A DNA stretch of 64,000 nucleotides from Butyrivibrio sp. LC3010. Its GTDB lineage: Bacteria; Bacillota; Clostridia; Lachnospirales; Lachnospiraceae. Made by a program: the position numbers and the translations under genes. Positions 1 through 10,384 of the stretch are shown here, one piece after another; the stretch's first letter is position 1, and every line of letters starts with the position of its first letter. The notes beneath the pieces were generated by a model. The model had not been told where the DNA came from and searched no databases. It was given only the letters and a program-made list of their open reading frames with translations. Where the stretch lies: NCBI RefSeq assembly GCF_000424385.1, contig NZ_AUJU01000025.1, positions 1 through 64,000 on the forward strand. Reading direction: 5' to 3'.

Positions 1-2
1 TG

Positions 3-242
3 ATGCTTGCAGTAGAAAATCGCGAATCAGAAGATTCTCGAACTTTAGGCGAGTTGTTTGCATACTTCATGGATGAGGTGGCCGATGTAACATTCATCTA
101 TGCTTTTAACATCATTATGGAGATTTTCTCAAACATGATGATAGAAGAATTTGATCTCGATGAAGAAAAAATATCTTTAATGATAGACAAGTTTGTATCT
201 GCACTTACACCATCCATGCAACGTCATCTTCAGGCAGCATGA
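3..242 (+). CDS. C-terminal part of an unrecognised, probably all-helical protein (possible TetR-type regulator end)
   Basis: The frame is open from the window edge to a TGA at 240-242, so the ATG at 3 may be internal and the gene probably starts outside the window. The 79 visible residues are acidic and look helical, with hydrophobic stretches around FIYAFNIIMEIFSNMMI and a last helix near ISLMIDKFVSAL. Size and helix pattern resemble the C-terminal ligand-binding half of TetR-family regulators, but no DNA-binding part is in view, so this is a weak inference. A terminator-like hairpin follows directly. Confidence 0.4.
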   Translation: MLAVENRESEDSRTLGELFAYFMDEVADVTFIYAFNIIMEIFSNMMIEEFDLDEEKISLMIDKFVSALTPSMQRHLQAA

Positions 243-267
243 TTGGTACTTAATTGCCAATTTTTAT
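242..267 (+). terminator. Terminator after the first gene
   Basis: ATTGG (242-246) pairs with CCAAT (257-261), followed by TTTTTATT. The stem is short but overlaps the stop codon of the upstream gene. A second hairpin, CGCAGTT/AACTGCG (287-304), follows without a T tract. Confidence 0.5.
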
Positions 268-440
268 TGAATTATCAAGGTTCAACCGCAGTTTTGTAAC
301 TGCGAAGTTTCAGTCTATTAATATGCTATTGACCTCAGAATATAACTGCTTAACAACTTTCATATTAGTTAAAAATTGTCAAGTACGAGTTTTGAAATAA
401 ATTGTGCATAATTTGTAAATTTTCTTGAAATAAAGTTTCG

Positions 441-446
441 TATAAT
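441..446 (+). promoter_or_regulatory. Probable -10 box for the large surface-protein gene
   Basis: A perfect TATAAT lies 48 bp before the ATG at 494. No good TTGACA lies at the proper distance, so the -35 is weak or activator-dependent. An AAGGGGG ribosome binding site precedes the start. The rest of 305-440 is AT-rich with nothing else recognised. Confidence 0.4.
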
Positions 447-493
447 CTAAATGAACTATTATATTTATAATAATATGAAGGGGGAATTGCATA

Positions 494-3400
494 ATGCGAA
501 AGAACATTGCAAGAAAACTTGCTATGCTTCTGGCACTAGTAGTACTTGTAACGACCTTTGGGTCAGATTACAACAGTATAGGTGCCCATGCTACATCTGA
601 AGCTGATATCCAGCAAGCATCCACTGAAAAGTATTCATCGCTTTTTACCGAGAATATCGGTGATGAGCAAAATGTTGAACAGGAGGCTCCGGCTGAAGAG
701 GTCGTGGAAGAGCCTGTTCAGGATGAGGTTGTACAGGAGGAGCCTGTAGCAGAAGAACCTGCTCAGGAAGAGCCTGCACAGGAAGAACCTCAGGTACAGG
801 AGGAGGTTCAGGCAGAGGAGCCTGTAGCCGAAGAGCCTGCGCAGGAAGAGGTTGTTCAGGAAGAACCTCAGGTACAGGAAGAGGTTCAGCCTCAGACAGA
901 GGAAGCTGCTCCTGCAGAAGGTCAGACTTCTGAAGAGACCAAGACAGAAGAGGCTGCTCCCGCAGAACAGACTGCTGTAGAACCCGCTGCTGAAAATGCA
1001 GAGGAAGTTGCTCCTGCAGAAACACCTGCAGATCCTGAAGCAGTAGAGGAAGCTCCTGCTGAAGAGAAGGAAGAAGCTAAGGAAGAGGAAGAAGTAACTG
1101 TAGCTGAAGAGAAGTTAGTTACAATTTCTTATGCTACAACCGAAGGTGGTTCAGTTTCTGTTCAGAGTGAAGAAGTTGATGTTAATGCAGAGGATGCAAA
1201 ATTCAACGGATCAACTGCAACAGCTGACGAAGGCTTCAAGTTTACAAACTGGACAGATGAGAGCGGTAAGGAAGTTGAGACAGATAAGACTTTTGTACCT
1301 TCAGATGCTCAGATAGTTGATGGTGCAGTTTATACTGCTAATTTTGAAAAGCTTGAGGAGAAACTTCCTGCACAGACTTTCGAAGGACAGGCCGGCGATG
1401 CTTCTGTATATGTTGAAGCTCCCGAGGGTGCTTTTCCTGAAAATACCCAGATGACTGTTACAGAAGTTAAGGATGAGGCTATCATTAATGAGATCAAGGA
1501 TACTGCCAACGATGAAGTTGATAACTCAGAGCAGACAGCCATCGTTGTAGATATCTCATTTACACATGACGACATTGAAATTGAACCTTTAGCTCCTATC
1601 TCTGTAAAGATTACAAGTTCAATAGTAAGTACTGAAGAGGATACACAGGTAGTACATAGAGATGATGATGGAAATACTAATGTTATTGAAGCAACTATTT
1701 CCGATGATGCAGCTGAGTTTACTTCATCCGATTTCTCAATCTATGCTATCGTAATTGATCCGGATCCTACTGTTGTTACACCCAGACGTACTTACAAATT
1801 CACAGATTCAGACAGAACACCGTATGAGTTCTTTAATGAACTGGGTCAAAAAGTAGATAGCCAGATAGTAAAGAATGGTGACACACTTGCAGCAATTGAA
1901 CCCCCTTATCATAATGGATGGGCGTTTATTGGCTGGTATTTAGTTGATGAAACAAGCCATGATTATACAGACACTAAGGTAGAACTCGGACAGGTTATAA
2001 ATGGTATTACTGCCGATGAAACCGTTGAACTCAGAGCTAAGTATAAAGATCACTACACAATTACTTACTGCGATGAGAAGGGTACAGCTATTCATACTGA
2101 TGATGTTGTATCAGATGATGGTACTTATAAAATTGAATGGCCTTATACACCTATGAGCCAGGATTCTGCTTTCCTTGGATGGAAGCCTACAAAGAATCCA
2201 GATGCCATAACTGTAATAACCGAAGGCAGGACATCACCCTTTGAAAACGGAACAGAGATAAAGGTCACTAAGAGCGTTGAGTTTACAGCTTATACTCCTA
2301 AAGGATATTGGCTTGTGTTTGATGAGAATGCTGCAGGCGCAAGCTATGTAGGACCTCAGTTTGTAGAGCTTGGTCAAAATACAAAAGATCCTACAAAATA
2401 TAATAAGGATGATGCAGGTAACGACATACAAGACCAACCTATATGGCCTACAAGAATAGGATATAAAATTGAAGGTTGGTACACAGAGGCACCTTCAGAG
2501 CGTGGTGGTGAACCTGGCGGAACAAAATTTGTGTTTGGACAGCCCCTTTCCGAGAAGACTACTCTATACGCTAAGTGGGTTCCGGCTAATGAAGCAGATT
2601 ATACAGTAGTTATTTGGCAGGAATCTCTGAAAACCAATGAGGATGGTTCAAAGGTTTACGCATATAAAGAGTCTTTAACTAAGAGAGGTATTGTTGGCAA
2701 TGATGTTATCATAGACTTAAATCATACTGATTACAAGGCAGATATTGCCGGAACAGAGAAACAGTATATAGGCTTTGACCCTGATCATTATGACACAGGT
2801 AAAAAGATTAAGGCAGAAGGTAATACTGTAGTAAATGTATATTTCAACAGAATTGAATATAATCTTCAGTTTAGAATTGCTAAGATTAAGGGTAGTAATC
2901 AGCTTGAAATGTATCATTATGAGAATGATGATAGACATGTAAAGGATAAATTCGATGTTAGCATTATTCCTGGAGCAGTGTCTGAAGGAGGATATTATCT
3001 TTTTAAGGTAACGAAAAGATATGGAGATTCCATTAGTGATGTGTGGCCTCAGTATAGTGCCTTCACAAGAATGGAGGAAGTAACCGGGCTCAATATGATC
3101 AGCTGGATCCTCATGCCCACTGCAGGAGCAAGAACCGGAAGTGGCAATGGTGGAAATACTGTTAAAGGTGTTATTTCTACAATGGATGAGATGATTCTGG
3201 GTGATTGGAAAAATCCAAATGGTAACTACCTTAATGCCAGATATGATCCTGATCTTATATATGATTACACATATAGGATTTATGTAGAAAAGCTTCCGGA
3301 GGATACAACAACTCCTGCGGCACAAATAAGAACATATGAGGGCAAGGAGTATGTTCCTTACAAGTCAGGTTCAGAAACTACGATTGATGAAAGTACATTG

Positions 3401-6400
3401 GGAGTAAGATCCAGAGCTGATTTTTCGGGACAGCATCATCCTGATTATCCGGGATTTGAATATGAAAAAACGGAAAATGAGGAAAATGGCAGAGAAGGAA
3501 ATGTACAAAAAAGAACTGTTTATTATTACTACAAGAGATTATCAGGTGTTGTAGCATACTATGATGGTCTGTTTGTAAATGGTCACGATGCAGAAGAAGA
3601 TGGTTCTGAGGCAATAAATAATACACGTTTACTAGAATACGAGGGTAGAGGACATTTGTATGACAGTGATCCTATTCTATATGATGCGAGTGTAGGAAAT
3701 AGCATTAAGGATACTGAAAAATACAAGAATCCCCCGTCTCGTGAAGGATTTATTTTTGATGGCTGGTTTACAGATGAACAGTGCCTGAACAGATTTACAT
3801 TTACAGATAAAAATGGTCATGACCTTACAATGAGTAAGGATAACATCACTGTATATGCAAGATGGATCCGTAAAGAGTATCGTATATTCCTTCATCCGGA
3901 TGTTCCTACAACGGAAACAACATATAAGGACAACTTTGAAGCAGCTGGTTTAAGTGCTTCCTTTAGGGTAAATTATGGTGAGAAAATTGAAGGTATTGAT
4001 AAAGTAATAAGAGATGATAAGAAGCTGATAGGCTGGTATACAAAGACAGTTGTGGATGGAAAAGATGTCTATAAGCCATTCAATATCGAAGCCTATGCGC
4101 TTAATGATTCAACAGCCCCGGACACATATGATAAGTCAAGATCTACCGAACTTGATGCTTTTGGTAATTCTACAGAGAGTACAAATAAAGATACAAACCG
4201 TAGGTGGATATTAAATAGCCTTGATCTCTATGCTAGGTGGCGTGATGAACTTATTGGTGCCGATGGTATTAATGTTTATTACTATGTAGAAAATGGCACA
4301 AAGCAAATCTATGTGGATGAGACAAAAGATGTACTTTATGCAGATCAGGCAACTGCGACTGCACTTGATATTCCTTCAGAGTATGCTGAGATAACATCTG
4401 AGGATAAGATCTTCTCACATTGGGTTGTACAGAAATACAATAATACAACCGGCGAATTCGAAGACACAGATACAGTTGTAAAAGAAGGCCATGAATATGG
4501 TGTATTTAAGTCTGACGCTAAGAAGACAGATTTAAGAAGTTCAGAGACAGAAGATCCTAAATTCAGATATGAAGTTCATCTGAAGGCAGTTTATAAGCCT
4601 AAGAAGGATGATAATATCAAGACCACAAAGATTATCTATAATGGTAATGGTGGAACAACAAGTCTGGCTTCAGATGAGTCTCAGAATTGTACAGTAAATA
4701 CAGATAAGACAACAGTAAAGTATGATAAGCTTCAGCTTAACACAGAACTTACGATAACAGATGCCGGCTTTACAAGAGAAAATTATGAACTTCTTGGATG
4801 GAAAAAGTACGAGCCTAACGCTGAGAATGTCTATACAGTTGATTTCAAGGTTGGAGATGTTGTTGGTGTTGATGAACTTCCTAACCAGAACAATACACTC
4901 TTTGGTGTTTGGAAGAAGAAAGAAGCATCATATATCGTTAAGTATTACAAGGATGAAATCGATCCTAATGATGAAACCAAGAACTGTGTAGGTGAGAGTA
5001 GCAAATTTACAGCTGAGGTTGGTACACCAATCAGGTTAGTTTCTGGTGACCAGGATGGTAAGCTAAATTATAAGAAAAATGCATTAGATAATCCTGATTA
5101 CTATCTTGATGGTGTACAGCAGAATCCTGTTCCTTACGTAATGCAGGAAAGTACTTATAATCAAGATGGAACACCTGTTCCGCAGGTTATCAAGGTGCTG
5201 TATACTCGAAAGACAGCAACATATATCGTTAAGTATTACAAGGATGAAATCGATTCTAATGATGAAACCAAGAACTATGTAGGTGAGGGTACTCCTCATA
5301 CTGCTGAGGTTGGCACACCAATAAGATTAGTTTCTGGTGACCAGGATAGTCAGCTAAATTATAAGAAAAATGCATTAGATAATCCTGATTATTATCTGGA
5401 TGGTGTACAGCAGGGTGATGTTCCTTACACAATGAAGGAAAGCACATATAAGGAAGACGGAACACCTATCCCGCAGGTTATCAAGGTACTGTATGCTCGA
5501 AAGACAGCAACATATATCGTTAAGTATTATAAGGATGAAATCGATCCTAATGATGAAACCAAGAATTATGTAGGTGAGAGTGATGTTTATCCCGCTTATG
5601 TCGGAGAAGAAATCAGATTAAGTGAAGGTGATCAAGATGCTCAGCTAAATAATAAGAAGACTCGAGATGCATTAAATGATAATCCTGATTATTATCTTGA
5701 TGGTGTACAGCAGAATCCTGTTCCTTACGTAATGAAGGAAAGTACTTATAATCAAGATGGAACACCTGTTCCGCAGGTTATCAAGGTACTGTATGCACAT
5801 AAAACTACTTCTTACAGAATCGAATACTACAAGGGCAAAGAGCTTGATGGTGCAGCACATATTGAAGATGTGCAGGTAACTGATGGTAATGCAGGTGATG
5901 TTATTGAAGAAAAGGATATTAATTTAAATGCTAAGAAACCTGCAGGACATAAGAATGGTGAATGGATAGTTCCTACAGTTGATGGGGCAAAGAAACTTGT
6001 TTTAGACGTTGATTCAGAAAATAACGTAATAAAAGTTCTTTACAGACCTATAAAGGTAACTGTAAAGATTGAAGGTAAGCAGGTTGTAACCCAGTATAAT
6101 GGTAAGGAACAATCTACAGATGATGACGATTTTTATAATGAAGAATTTCCAAATGGATATAGGGTTACGGTTGTCCCCGAACAGGGTTATGAGAGTGAGT
6201 GTAGTGTCACAGATGGTCAGATCGGACTTGCTGAAGGAGCTAAAGCTGAGGCACATGGAACTGAAGTAAATGATAGCCGCAATAGTGAATATCCTGATTA
6301 CTATCCTATGAATCTTCATGGAACACCTGTAAATCCAGGTGATCCTGCATGTAGCTTCGTATGTAATAATCCCAATGGAGAGGATGTAACGTTTGAGCTG

Positions 6401-8581
6401 GTTGAAGACGGATGGCTTAAGATTACACCTGTTGAGGATTGGGTAGTTGTTACTATTCAGGGTAAACAGGTTACAACAACCTATAATGGTGAAGAGCAGA
6501 ACACCAACATGTTTAATGTGGATGGCTTCGAACCGGGTAAGGGTTACAGAGTGGTATCAATTAAGTATGAAGATGGCAGAGATGTTGTAGGACTTACAGC
6601 AGATGATATTGCTCTGGTTGAACCAGGAACTGATATTGCAAAGGGAACTGAAGCAAATACACCTGCGAACATTGAATATCCTGAGCACTATCCTATGAAT
6701 CTTCGTGGAACACCTGGAACGTCTGATGGATCCGAAGTAAGTGATGGTAATGCAGAAGTTACAGATGGTAATGCAGAAGACCAGACGTGTAGCTTTAAGA
6801 ATACTAATGACAGGTTCTTAGATGTTAAGTTTGTTGTCGAAGATGGATGGCTTAAGATTAATCCTTCCAACGAGAAGATTGTTGTAACAATTACAGGTAA
6901 TAATAATACTGTTTACTACAATGGCAAGGAACAGTCAGTAAAGGGGTATACAGTAGATTCCATCACAAAAGACGGAAAGCCGTTTGATAAAATTACAAAA
7001 GAAAACATTGTTCTTGTTAAAGAAGGAACAGATGTAGCTAGCGGAACAAATGTTAAGCGTACTGCTACAAAGGCAATTGATAAGTACATGATGAACCTTC
7101 ATGGAACACCTACAGAAACGGATACAGCCGAATGCAGCTTCAAGTGCATAAACAGTGACTTTAATGATGTAACTTTCATTGTTCATGATGGATATCTTGT
7201 GATCAATCCTCTTAAACTGACAGTAAATGTTGTTGGTAACAGAGGTGAAGAAGTCTATGATGGCACTGAGAAGAAGGTAACTGGATATACTCTGAATCTT
7301 GATTCAACTGTAAGTGATGGCAATGCAGAAGTCACAGATGGTAATGCAGATGTTTCCGGTGGAAATGCAGGTACAACTCCTGATGCTAGTAAGTTCTTCG
7401 ATGAGGGCAAAGTAGTATTCACAGGAGAAGCTGTTGCTAAGGGTGTATTACCTGATACTTATCCTATGGGACTTACAAAGGATCAGTTTAGCTATAGCGA
7501 TGAAAATATTGATGTAGACTTTGTTGTAGTAGATGGACAGCTCATTATCAAAGACAGACCTGAAACTGATAAACTCCATGTGGTAGCTAAGACACCTGAC
7601 AGGACCGAGATGTTTAGCGGCAAGACATGGGTTGGAACAGACTTCGACTACACAGTTGAGGGATCAGTGATTGTGCTAAATCCTCTTACAAAAGCTCTTA
7701 ATGCTATAGGAGATGTATTTGGTAAGTTATTTGGACTTAATGCAAATGCAGCGAATACAGGTAAAGAGATAGAGATTAAGGGTAATAAGTACACTGTATC
7801 TGGACTTAGAGTTGATGTTACTGCAAGAAATGTAGGTCAGTATGATCTTGTAATTGTAAATGAGGGATTCAAGGTAGTTGACGCTGCAGGAAACGATGTA
7901 ACAGCTCAGTTTGATGATCCTGAACTTATAAATGGTAAGTTTACGATTACGCCTAAACCGATTGAGCTTAAGTCAGATTCAGCTTCAAAAGTTTATGACG
8001 GAACACCTCTTGTAAGCCATCATGCATCAGCAAGTGATTCATGGGGTATAGGAGATGCAGTTACATACAACTTTACAGGATCCCAGACAGATCCCGGGTC
8101 AAGTGAGAACAAATTCAATGCAGTTGAGGCAACTGCTCTTACAGACTTTAGAAACTATACAATTACTTATGTATTTGGTACGTTGACCGTTACAGCGTCT
8201 TCAGATAGCGAAAATCCTCCTAAGAAGGATGACACGCCGAATGTAACACCTCCTAAGGGTGATGATAATCCGCCGGTAGATAATCCTGAGAAGGAGAACA
8301 AGAAAAAGAACAAGAAGACAGATACTCCTCCTACACAGTATGATGACAGTAACAATGACAACAATGATAGTGCTGTAAACAATACTACTCCTGCAGACCA
8401 GAGACAGGTTCTCGGAGCAAAGAGAGAGCAGGGTGAACAGCCCGGAGTACTTGGAGCAAGACGCGGAGGTACTGAAGATAATACAAATACTTCAAGAATA
8501 TTTGTTCTTCTTATCGCTGCAGGCGCAGCTGCTACACTTCTTGCATTAGGAAAAAAACGCAAGAAAAATGATGAGCAGTAA
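494..8581 (+). CDS. Giant secreted repeat protein (surface adhesin-like, InlB-type and MBG-like repeats)
   Basis: 2695 residues. A signal peptide (residues 1 to about 33, ending GAHA) is followed by a Glu/Pro/Ala/Gln-rich low-complexity stretch (about 50-200) built from QEEPVAEEPA-like units. A long series of InlB B-repeat-like modules (GY..GWYT, LYAKW endings) runs from about 205 to 1475. Three nearly identical 97-100-residue modules starting YIVKYYKDEID follow (about 1480-1773), then four MBG-like modules containing VTI.GK..YNG and ending G.L.I.P (about 1853-2356), with SDGNAEVTDGNA linkers. The tail is Lys/Asn/Pro-rich, then VLGAKR and VLGARR, a hydrophobic helix (VLLIAAGAAATLLAL) and KKRKK. 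This fits an exported, membrane- or wall-anchored adhesin. There is no LPXTG. The ligand is unknown and the function is inferred from architecture only. Confidence 0.8.
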   Translation: MRKNIARKLAMLLALVVLVTTFGSDYNSIGAHATSEADIQQASTEKYSSLFTENIGDEQNVEQEAPAEEVVEEPVQDEVVQEEPVAEEPAQEEPAQEEPQVQEEVQAEEPVAEEPAQEEVVQEEPQVQEEVQPQTEEAAPAEGQTSEETKTEEAAPAEQTAVEPAAENAEEVAPAETPADPEAVEEAPAEEKEEAKEEEEVTVAEEKLVTISYATTEGGSVSVQSEEVDVNAEDAKFNGSTATADEGFKFTNWTDESGKEVETDKTFVPSDAQIVDGAVYTANFEKLEEKLPAQTFEGQAGDASVYVEAPEGAFPENTQMTVTEVKDEAIINEIKDTANDEVDNSEQTAIVVDISFTHDDIEIEPLAPISVKITSSIVSTEEDTQVVHRDDDGNTNVIEATISDDAAEFTSSDFSIYAIVIDPDPTVVTPRRTYKFTDSDRTPYEFFNELGQKVDSQIVKNGDTLAAIEPPYHNGWAFIGWYLVDETSHDYTDTKVELGQVINGITADETVELRAKYKDHYTITYCDEKGTAIHTDDVVSDDGTYKIEWPYTPMSQDSAFLGWKPTKNPDAITVITEGRTSPFENGTEIKVTKSVEFTAYTPKGYWLVFDENAAGASYVGPQFVELGQNTKDPTKYNKDDAGNDIQDQPIWPTRIGYKIEGWYTEAPSERGGEPGGTKFVFGQPLSEKTTLYAKWVPANEADYTVVIWQESLKTNEDGSKVYAYKESLTKRGIVGNDVIIDLNHTDYKADIAGTEKQYIGFDPDHYDTGKKIKAEGNTVVNVYFNRIEYNLQFRIAKIKGSNQLEMYHYENDDRHVKDKFDVSIIPGAVSEGGYYLFKVTKRYGDSISDVWPQYSAFTRMEEVTGLNMISWILMPTAGARTGSGNGGNTVKGVISTMDEMILGDWKNPNGNYLNARYDPDLIYDYTYRIYVEKLPEDTTTPAAQIRTYEGKEYVPYKSGSETTIDESTLGVRSRADFSGQHHPDYPGFEYEKTENEENGREGNVQKRTVYYYYKRLSGVVAYYDGLFVNGHDAEEDGSEAINNTRLLEYEGRGHLYDSDPILYDASVGNSIKDTEKYKNPPSREGFIFDGWFTDEQCLNRFTFTDKNGHDLTMSKDNITVYARWIRKEYRIFLHPDVPTTETTYKDNFEAAGLSASFRVNYGEKIEGIDKVIRDDKKLIGWYTKTVVDGKDVYKPFNIEAYALNDSTAPDTYDKSRSTELDAFGNSTESTNKDTNRRWILNSLDLYARWRDELIGADGINVYYYVENGTKQIYVDETKDVLYADQATATALDIPSEYAEITSEDKIFSHWVVQKYNNTTGEFEDTDTVVKEGHEYGVFKSDAKKTDLRSSETEDPKFRYEVHLKAVYKPKKDDNIKTTKIIYNGNGGTTSLASDESQNCTVNTDKTTVKYDKLQLNTELTITDAGFTRENYELLGWKKYEPNAENVYTVDFKVGDVVGVDELPNQNNTLFGVWKKKEASYIVKYYKDEIDPNDETKNCVGESSKFTAEVGTPIRLVSGDQDGKLNYKKNALDNPDYYLDGVQQNPVPYVMQESTYNQDGTPVPQVIKVLYTRKTATYIVKYYKDEIDSNDETKNYVGEGTPHTAEVGTPIRLVSGDQDSQLNYKKNALDNPDYYLDGVQQGDVPYTMKESTYKEDGTPIPQVIKVLYARKTATYIVKYYKDEIDPNDETKNYVGESDVYPAYVGEEIRLSEGDQDAQLNNKKTRDALNDNPDYYLDGVQQNPVPYVMKESTYNQDGTPVPQVIKVLYAHKTTSYRIEYYKGKELDGAAHIEDVQVTDGNAGDVIEEKDINLNAKKPAGHKNGEWIVPTVDGAKKLVLDVDSENNVIKVLYRPIKVTVKIEGKQVVTQYNGKEQSTDDDDFYNEEFPNGYRVTVVPEQGYESECSVTDGQIGLAEGAKAEAHGTEVNDSRNSEYPDYYPMNLHGTPVNPGDPACSFVCNNPNGEDVTFELVEDGWLKITPVEDWVVVTIQGKQVTTTYNGEEQNTNMFNVDGFEPGKGYRVVSIKYEDGRDVVGLTADDIALVEPGTDIAKGTEANTPANIEYPEHYPMNLRGTPGTSDGSEVSDGNAEVTDGNAEDQTCSFKNTNDRFLDVKFVVEDGWLKINPSNEKIVVTITGNNNTVYYNGKEQSVKGYTVDSITKDGKPFDKITKENIVLVKEGTDVASGTNVKRTATKAIDKYMMNLHGTPTETDTAECSFKCINSDFNDVTFIVHDGYLVINPLKLTVNVVGNRGEEVYDGTEKKVTGYTLNLDSTVSDGNAEVTDGNADVSGGNAGTTPDASKFFDEGKVVFTGEAVAKGVLPDTYPMGLTKDQFSYSDENIDVDFVVVDGQLIIKDRPETDKLHVVAKTPDRTEMFSGKTWVGTDFDYTVEGSVIVLNPLTKALNAIGDVFGKLFGLNANAANTGKEIEIKGNKYTVSGLRVDVTARNVGQYDLVIVNEGFKVVDAAGNDVTAQFDDPELINGKFTITPKPIELKSDSASKVYDGTPLVSHHASASDSWGIGDAVTYNFTGSQTDPGSSENKFNAVEATALTDFRNYTITYVFGTLTVTASSDSENPPKKDDTPNVTPPKGDDNPPVDNPEKENKKKNKKTDTPPTQYDDSNNDNNDSAVNNTTPADQRQVLGAKREQGEQPGVLGARRGGTEDNTNTSRIFVLLIAAGAAATLLALGKKRKKNDEQ
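4931..5812 (+). repeat. Three in-gene tandem repeats of about 291-300 bp
   Basis: Units start at TATATCGTTAAG at 4931, 5222 and 5513, so the first two spacings are exactly 291 bp. The third unit is 9 bp longer (TRD/ND insert). They are nearly identical at the nucleotide level, which implies recent duplication or gene conversion. They encode 97-100-residue modules of the surface protein. Confidence 0.9.
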
Positions 8582-8611
8582 AATGAAACAATTTTATAGC
8601 TTTTAAATTCA

Positions 8612-8646
8612 GATACCCTCGCCGTTTTGCGGCGAGGGTATCTTTT
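8612..8646 (+). terminator. Strong intrinsic terminator of the surface-protein gene
   Basis: GATACCCTCGCC pairs perfectly with GGCGAGGGTATC around a GTTTTGC loop, followed by TTTTTG. It lies 30 bp after the stop codon. Confidence 0.95.
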
Positions 8647-8839
8647 TGCGAAAGCTTCAGAGAGTTTAGGGGAGCTTGCTTACGGAAAAGTGCTCGAAGG
8701 ATGAAGGAAAATGCTGTAGAATGTAAACTGAGTTTTGATAAATCTTGCTAAATCTATTTTTGTGCAACAAAATAGCTGTAAAAGTTTAAGCTGGACAAAA
8801 TATCAGCAGGATGTAAAGAAGTTTTATGGAGGATTTTGA
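8647..8839 (+). other. Intergenic stretch before the CAP-domain gene
   Basis: No gene seen. It holds a hairpin CTATTTT/AAAATAG (8754-8775) and a possibly degenerate palindrome AAGCT...AGCTT near 8654-8681. No clear promoter is visible. A GGAGG ribosome binding site (8829-8833) sets the next start. Confidence 0.4.
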
Positions 8840-10384
8840 ATGAAGAAAAGGATTTTTGCAGTAATCTCAGCTGTCACTGCATTGGTTATCGGTTTGTCGC
8901 CAATTTCAGGATTAGCTACCAGAGCTGCCAACGATAGCAGGATTAAAATTGATGTCACAGGAACTTATGAACAGACTACGGCCAGGAAAATGCTTGAAGA
9001 TATCAATGCATTTCGTACCGGAAATGATGCCTGGTATTGGAATGAGAGCAATACGGAAAAGGTACAGTGTAAAGATCTTAAGGCATTGGAATATGATTAT
9101 GAACTTGAAAAAACTGCAATGCAAAGAGCTATGGAGATAGCAGTTTATTTCAGTCATGAAAGACCTAATGGTACAGACTGTTTTACTGCATTTTCGCCTA
9201 CTAATGGATTTGTTGGGGAAAATTTAGCCTTTGGATATTTTTCGGCAGAGGAGGCCTTTAAAGGCTGGCAGGAAACGAATAACCCATTTGTGGGGCAGGG
9301 ACATCGCAGGAGCATGCTTGACCCTTGTTTTACCTGTGTTGCAATAGGACATGTAGTACGTGATGGTGTTGACTATTGGGTTCAGGAATTTCGCTCTGTG
9401 AATTTACAAAAAACAGCAACTAATGTCACCAATGCAACCAAAAATGTGAATGTAGAATTTCTTTTATCAAAGCTTAAATACAAAGCGACTCCTTCATCTA
9501 TTAGAATGAAGTACGGGGATAATTATGATCTGAGTAATGTGAAAGAGTCTTTATATTGTGAAAATGATATAGATTTTCGCAGTGAAAAGCCATCGATTAT
9601 TACAAAGCCGATTGATAACTTTTCGGTATCGGATAGTAATGTGCTAAAGGTAGACGGAAGTACACTTAAGGGTGTAGCAGCAGGTTCTGCGAACCTGACA
9701 GGATTACTTTCAGATAGAACAACGTACAGCATTCCTGTTAATGTCAATGCAGTTTCGCTGTCTGGAGCCACTGTTTCTTCAATAGGATATCAGGAATACA
9801 CAGGTTCTTCTATTACACCGGCATTTACTGTTACGTTAAACGGTAAGACGCTTGTAGAAAATACAGATTACACCGTCGAATATTCGAATAATGTAAACGA
9901 AGGCTATGGGAAAATTACAATTACAGGAAAAGGCAATTATTCCGGAACAAAAACCACAAGCTTTGTGATATTAAAAAAATGCACAACCGGTAATAATTCT
10001 CAGGTTATTTTCAGGAATCAGGGCTATAATGATGGATCACAAAGCGGATTTGTAGAAGATGGTAGTGATGAGTCAGATTTAAAAGAAAAGAAGTCTGTAA
10101 CTGCCACAAAAGTAAAAAGCTTTTCTCTTACTAAAGGTAAGAAATGTCTTACTGTAAAATGGAGCAAGGTATCCGATGTCAGTGGATATGAGATTCAGTA
10201 TGCTAACTCAAAAAGCATGGATGGAGCAAAGATAAAATCTGCGAAGGTATCAAAGAGTAGCCTTAAAATCAAAAAGCTTAAGTCCGGAAAGAAATACTAT
10301 GTCAGAATCAGAAGTTATAAAAAGGACGGAGAAGTGAAAGTTTATTCAGCCTGGAGCAAAATTAAAAAGGTAAAGGTAAAATAA
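8840..10384 (+). CDS. Secreted CAP/SCP-domain protein with C-terminal fibronectin type III domain
   Basis: 514 residues with an N-terminal signal peptide (MKKRIFAVISAVTALVIGL...). Residues about 45-185 form a CAP (SCP/PR-1-like) domain: an AMEIAVYFSHERPNG block carrying the first His, GENLAFG, then GHRRSMLDPCFTCVAIGH and WVQEF, matching the family's conserved H/E/H cavity. An Ig-like segment with GKTLVENTDYTV..YSNNVNEG and ITGKGNYSGT (about 300-380) follows. The C-terminal about 90 residues are an FN3-like domain (V.WSKVSDVSGYEIQYA; Y.VRIRSYK). Extracellular localisation is well supported, but biochemical activity of bacterial CAP proteins is mostly unknown. Like the preceding gene it is a surface/secreted protein, but a terminator separates the two. 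Confidence 0.85.
   Translation: MKKRIFAVISAVTALVIGLSPISGLATRAANDSRIKIDVTGTYEQTTARKMLEDINAFRTGNDAWYWNESNTEKVQCKDLKALEYDYELEKTAMQRAMEIAVYFSHERPNGTDCFTAFSPTNGFVGENLAFGYFSAEEAFKGWQETNNPFVGQGHRRSMLDPCFTCVAIGHVVRDGVDYWVQEFRSVNLQKTATNVTNATKNVNVEFLLSKLKYKATPSSIRMKYGDNYDLSNVKESLYCENDIDFRSEKPSIITKPIDNFSVSDSNVLKVDGSTLKGVAAGSANLTGLLSDRTTYSIPVNVNAVSLSGATVSSIGYQEYTGSSITPAFTVTLNGKTLVENTDYTVEYSNNVNEGYGKITITGKGNYSGTKTTSFVILKKCTTGNNSQVIFRNQGYNDGSQSGFVEDGSDESDLKEKKSVTATKVKSFSLTKGKKCLTVKWSKVSDVSGYEIQYANSKSMDGAKIKSAKVSKSSLKIKKLKSGKKYYVRIRSYKKDGEVKVYSAWSKIKKVKVK

Noticed and set aside
645-1025. 126-codon open frame on the minus strand inside the surface-protein gene
   Set aside because: It is the complement of a Glu/Pro/Gln-rich repeat, which leaves the opposite frame open by composition; no ribosome site and no family resemblance.
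4931-5812. Possible CRISPR-like spacing from regular repeats
   Set aside because: The repeats are 291-300 bp, in frame and translated; no short repeat-spacer pattern exists anywhere in the window.
8167-8562. 131-codon minus-strand frame over the C-terminus of the surface protein
   Set aside because: Complement of low-complexity Asn/Lys/Pro codons; no start signal.
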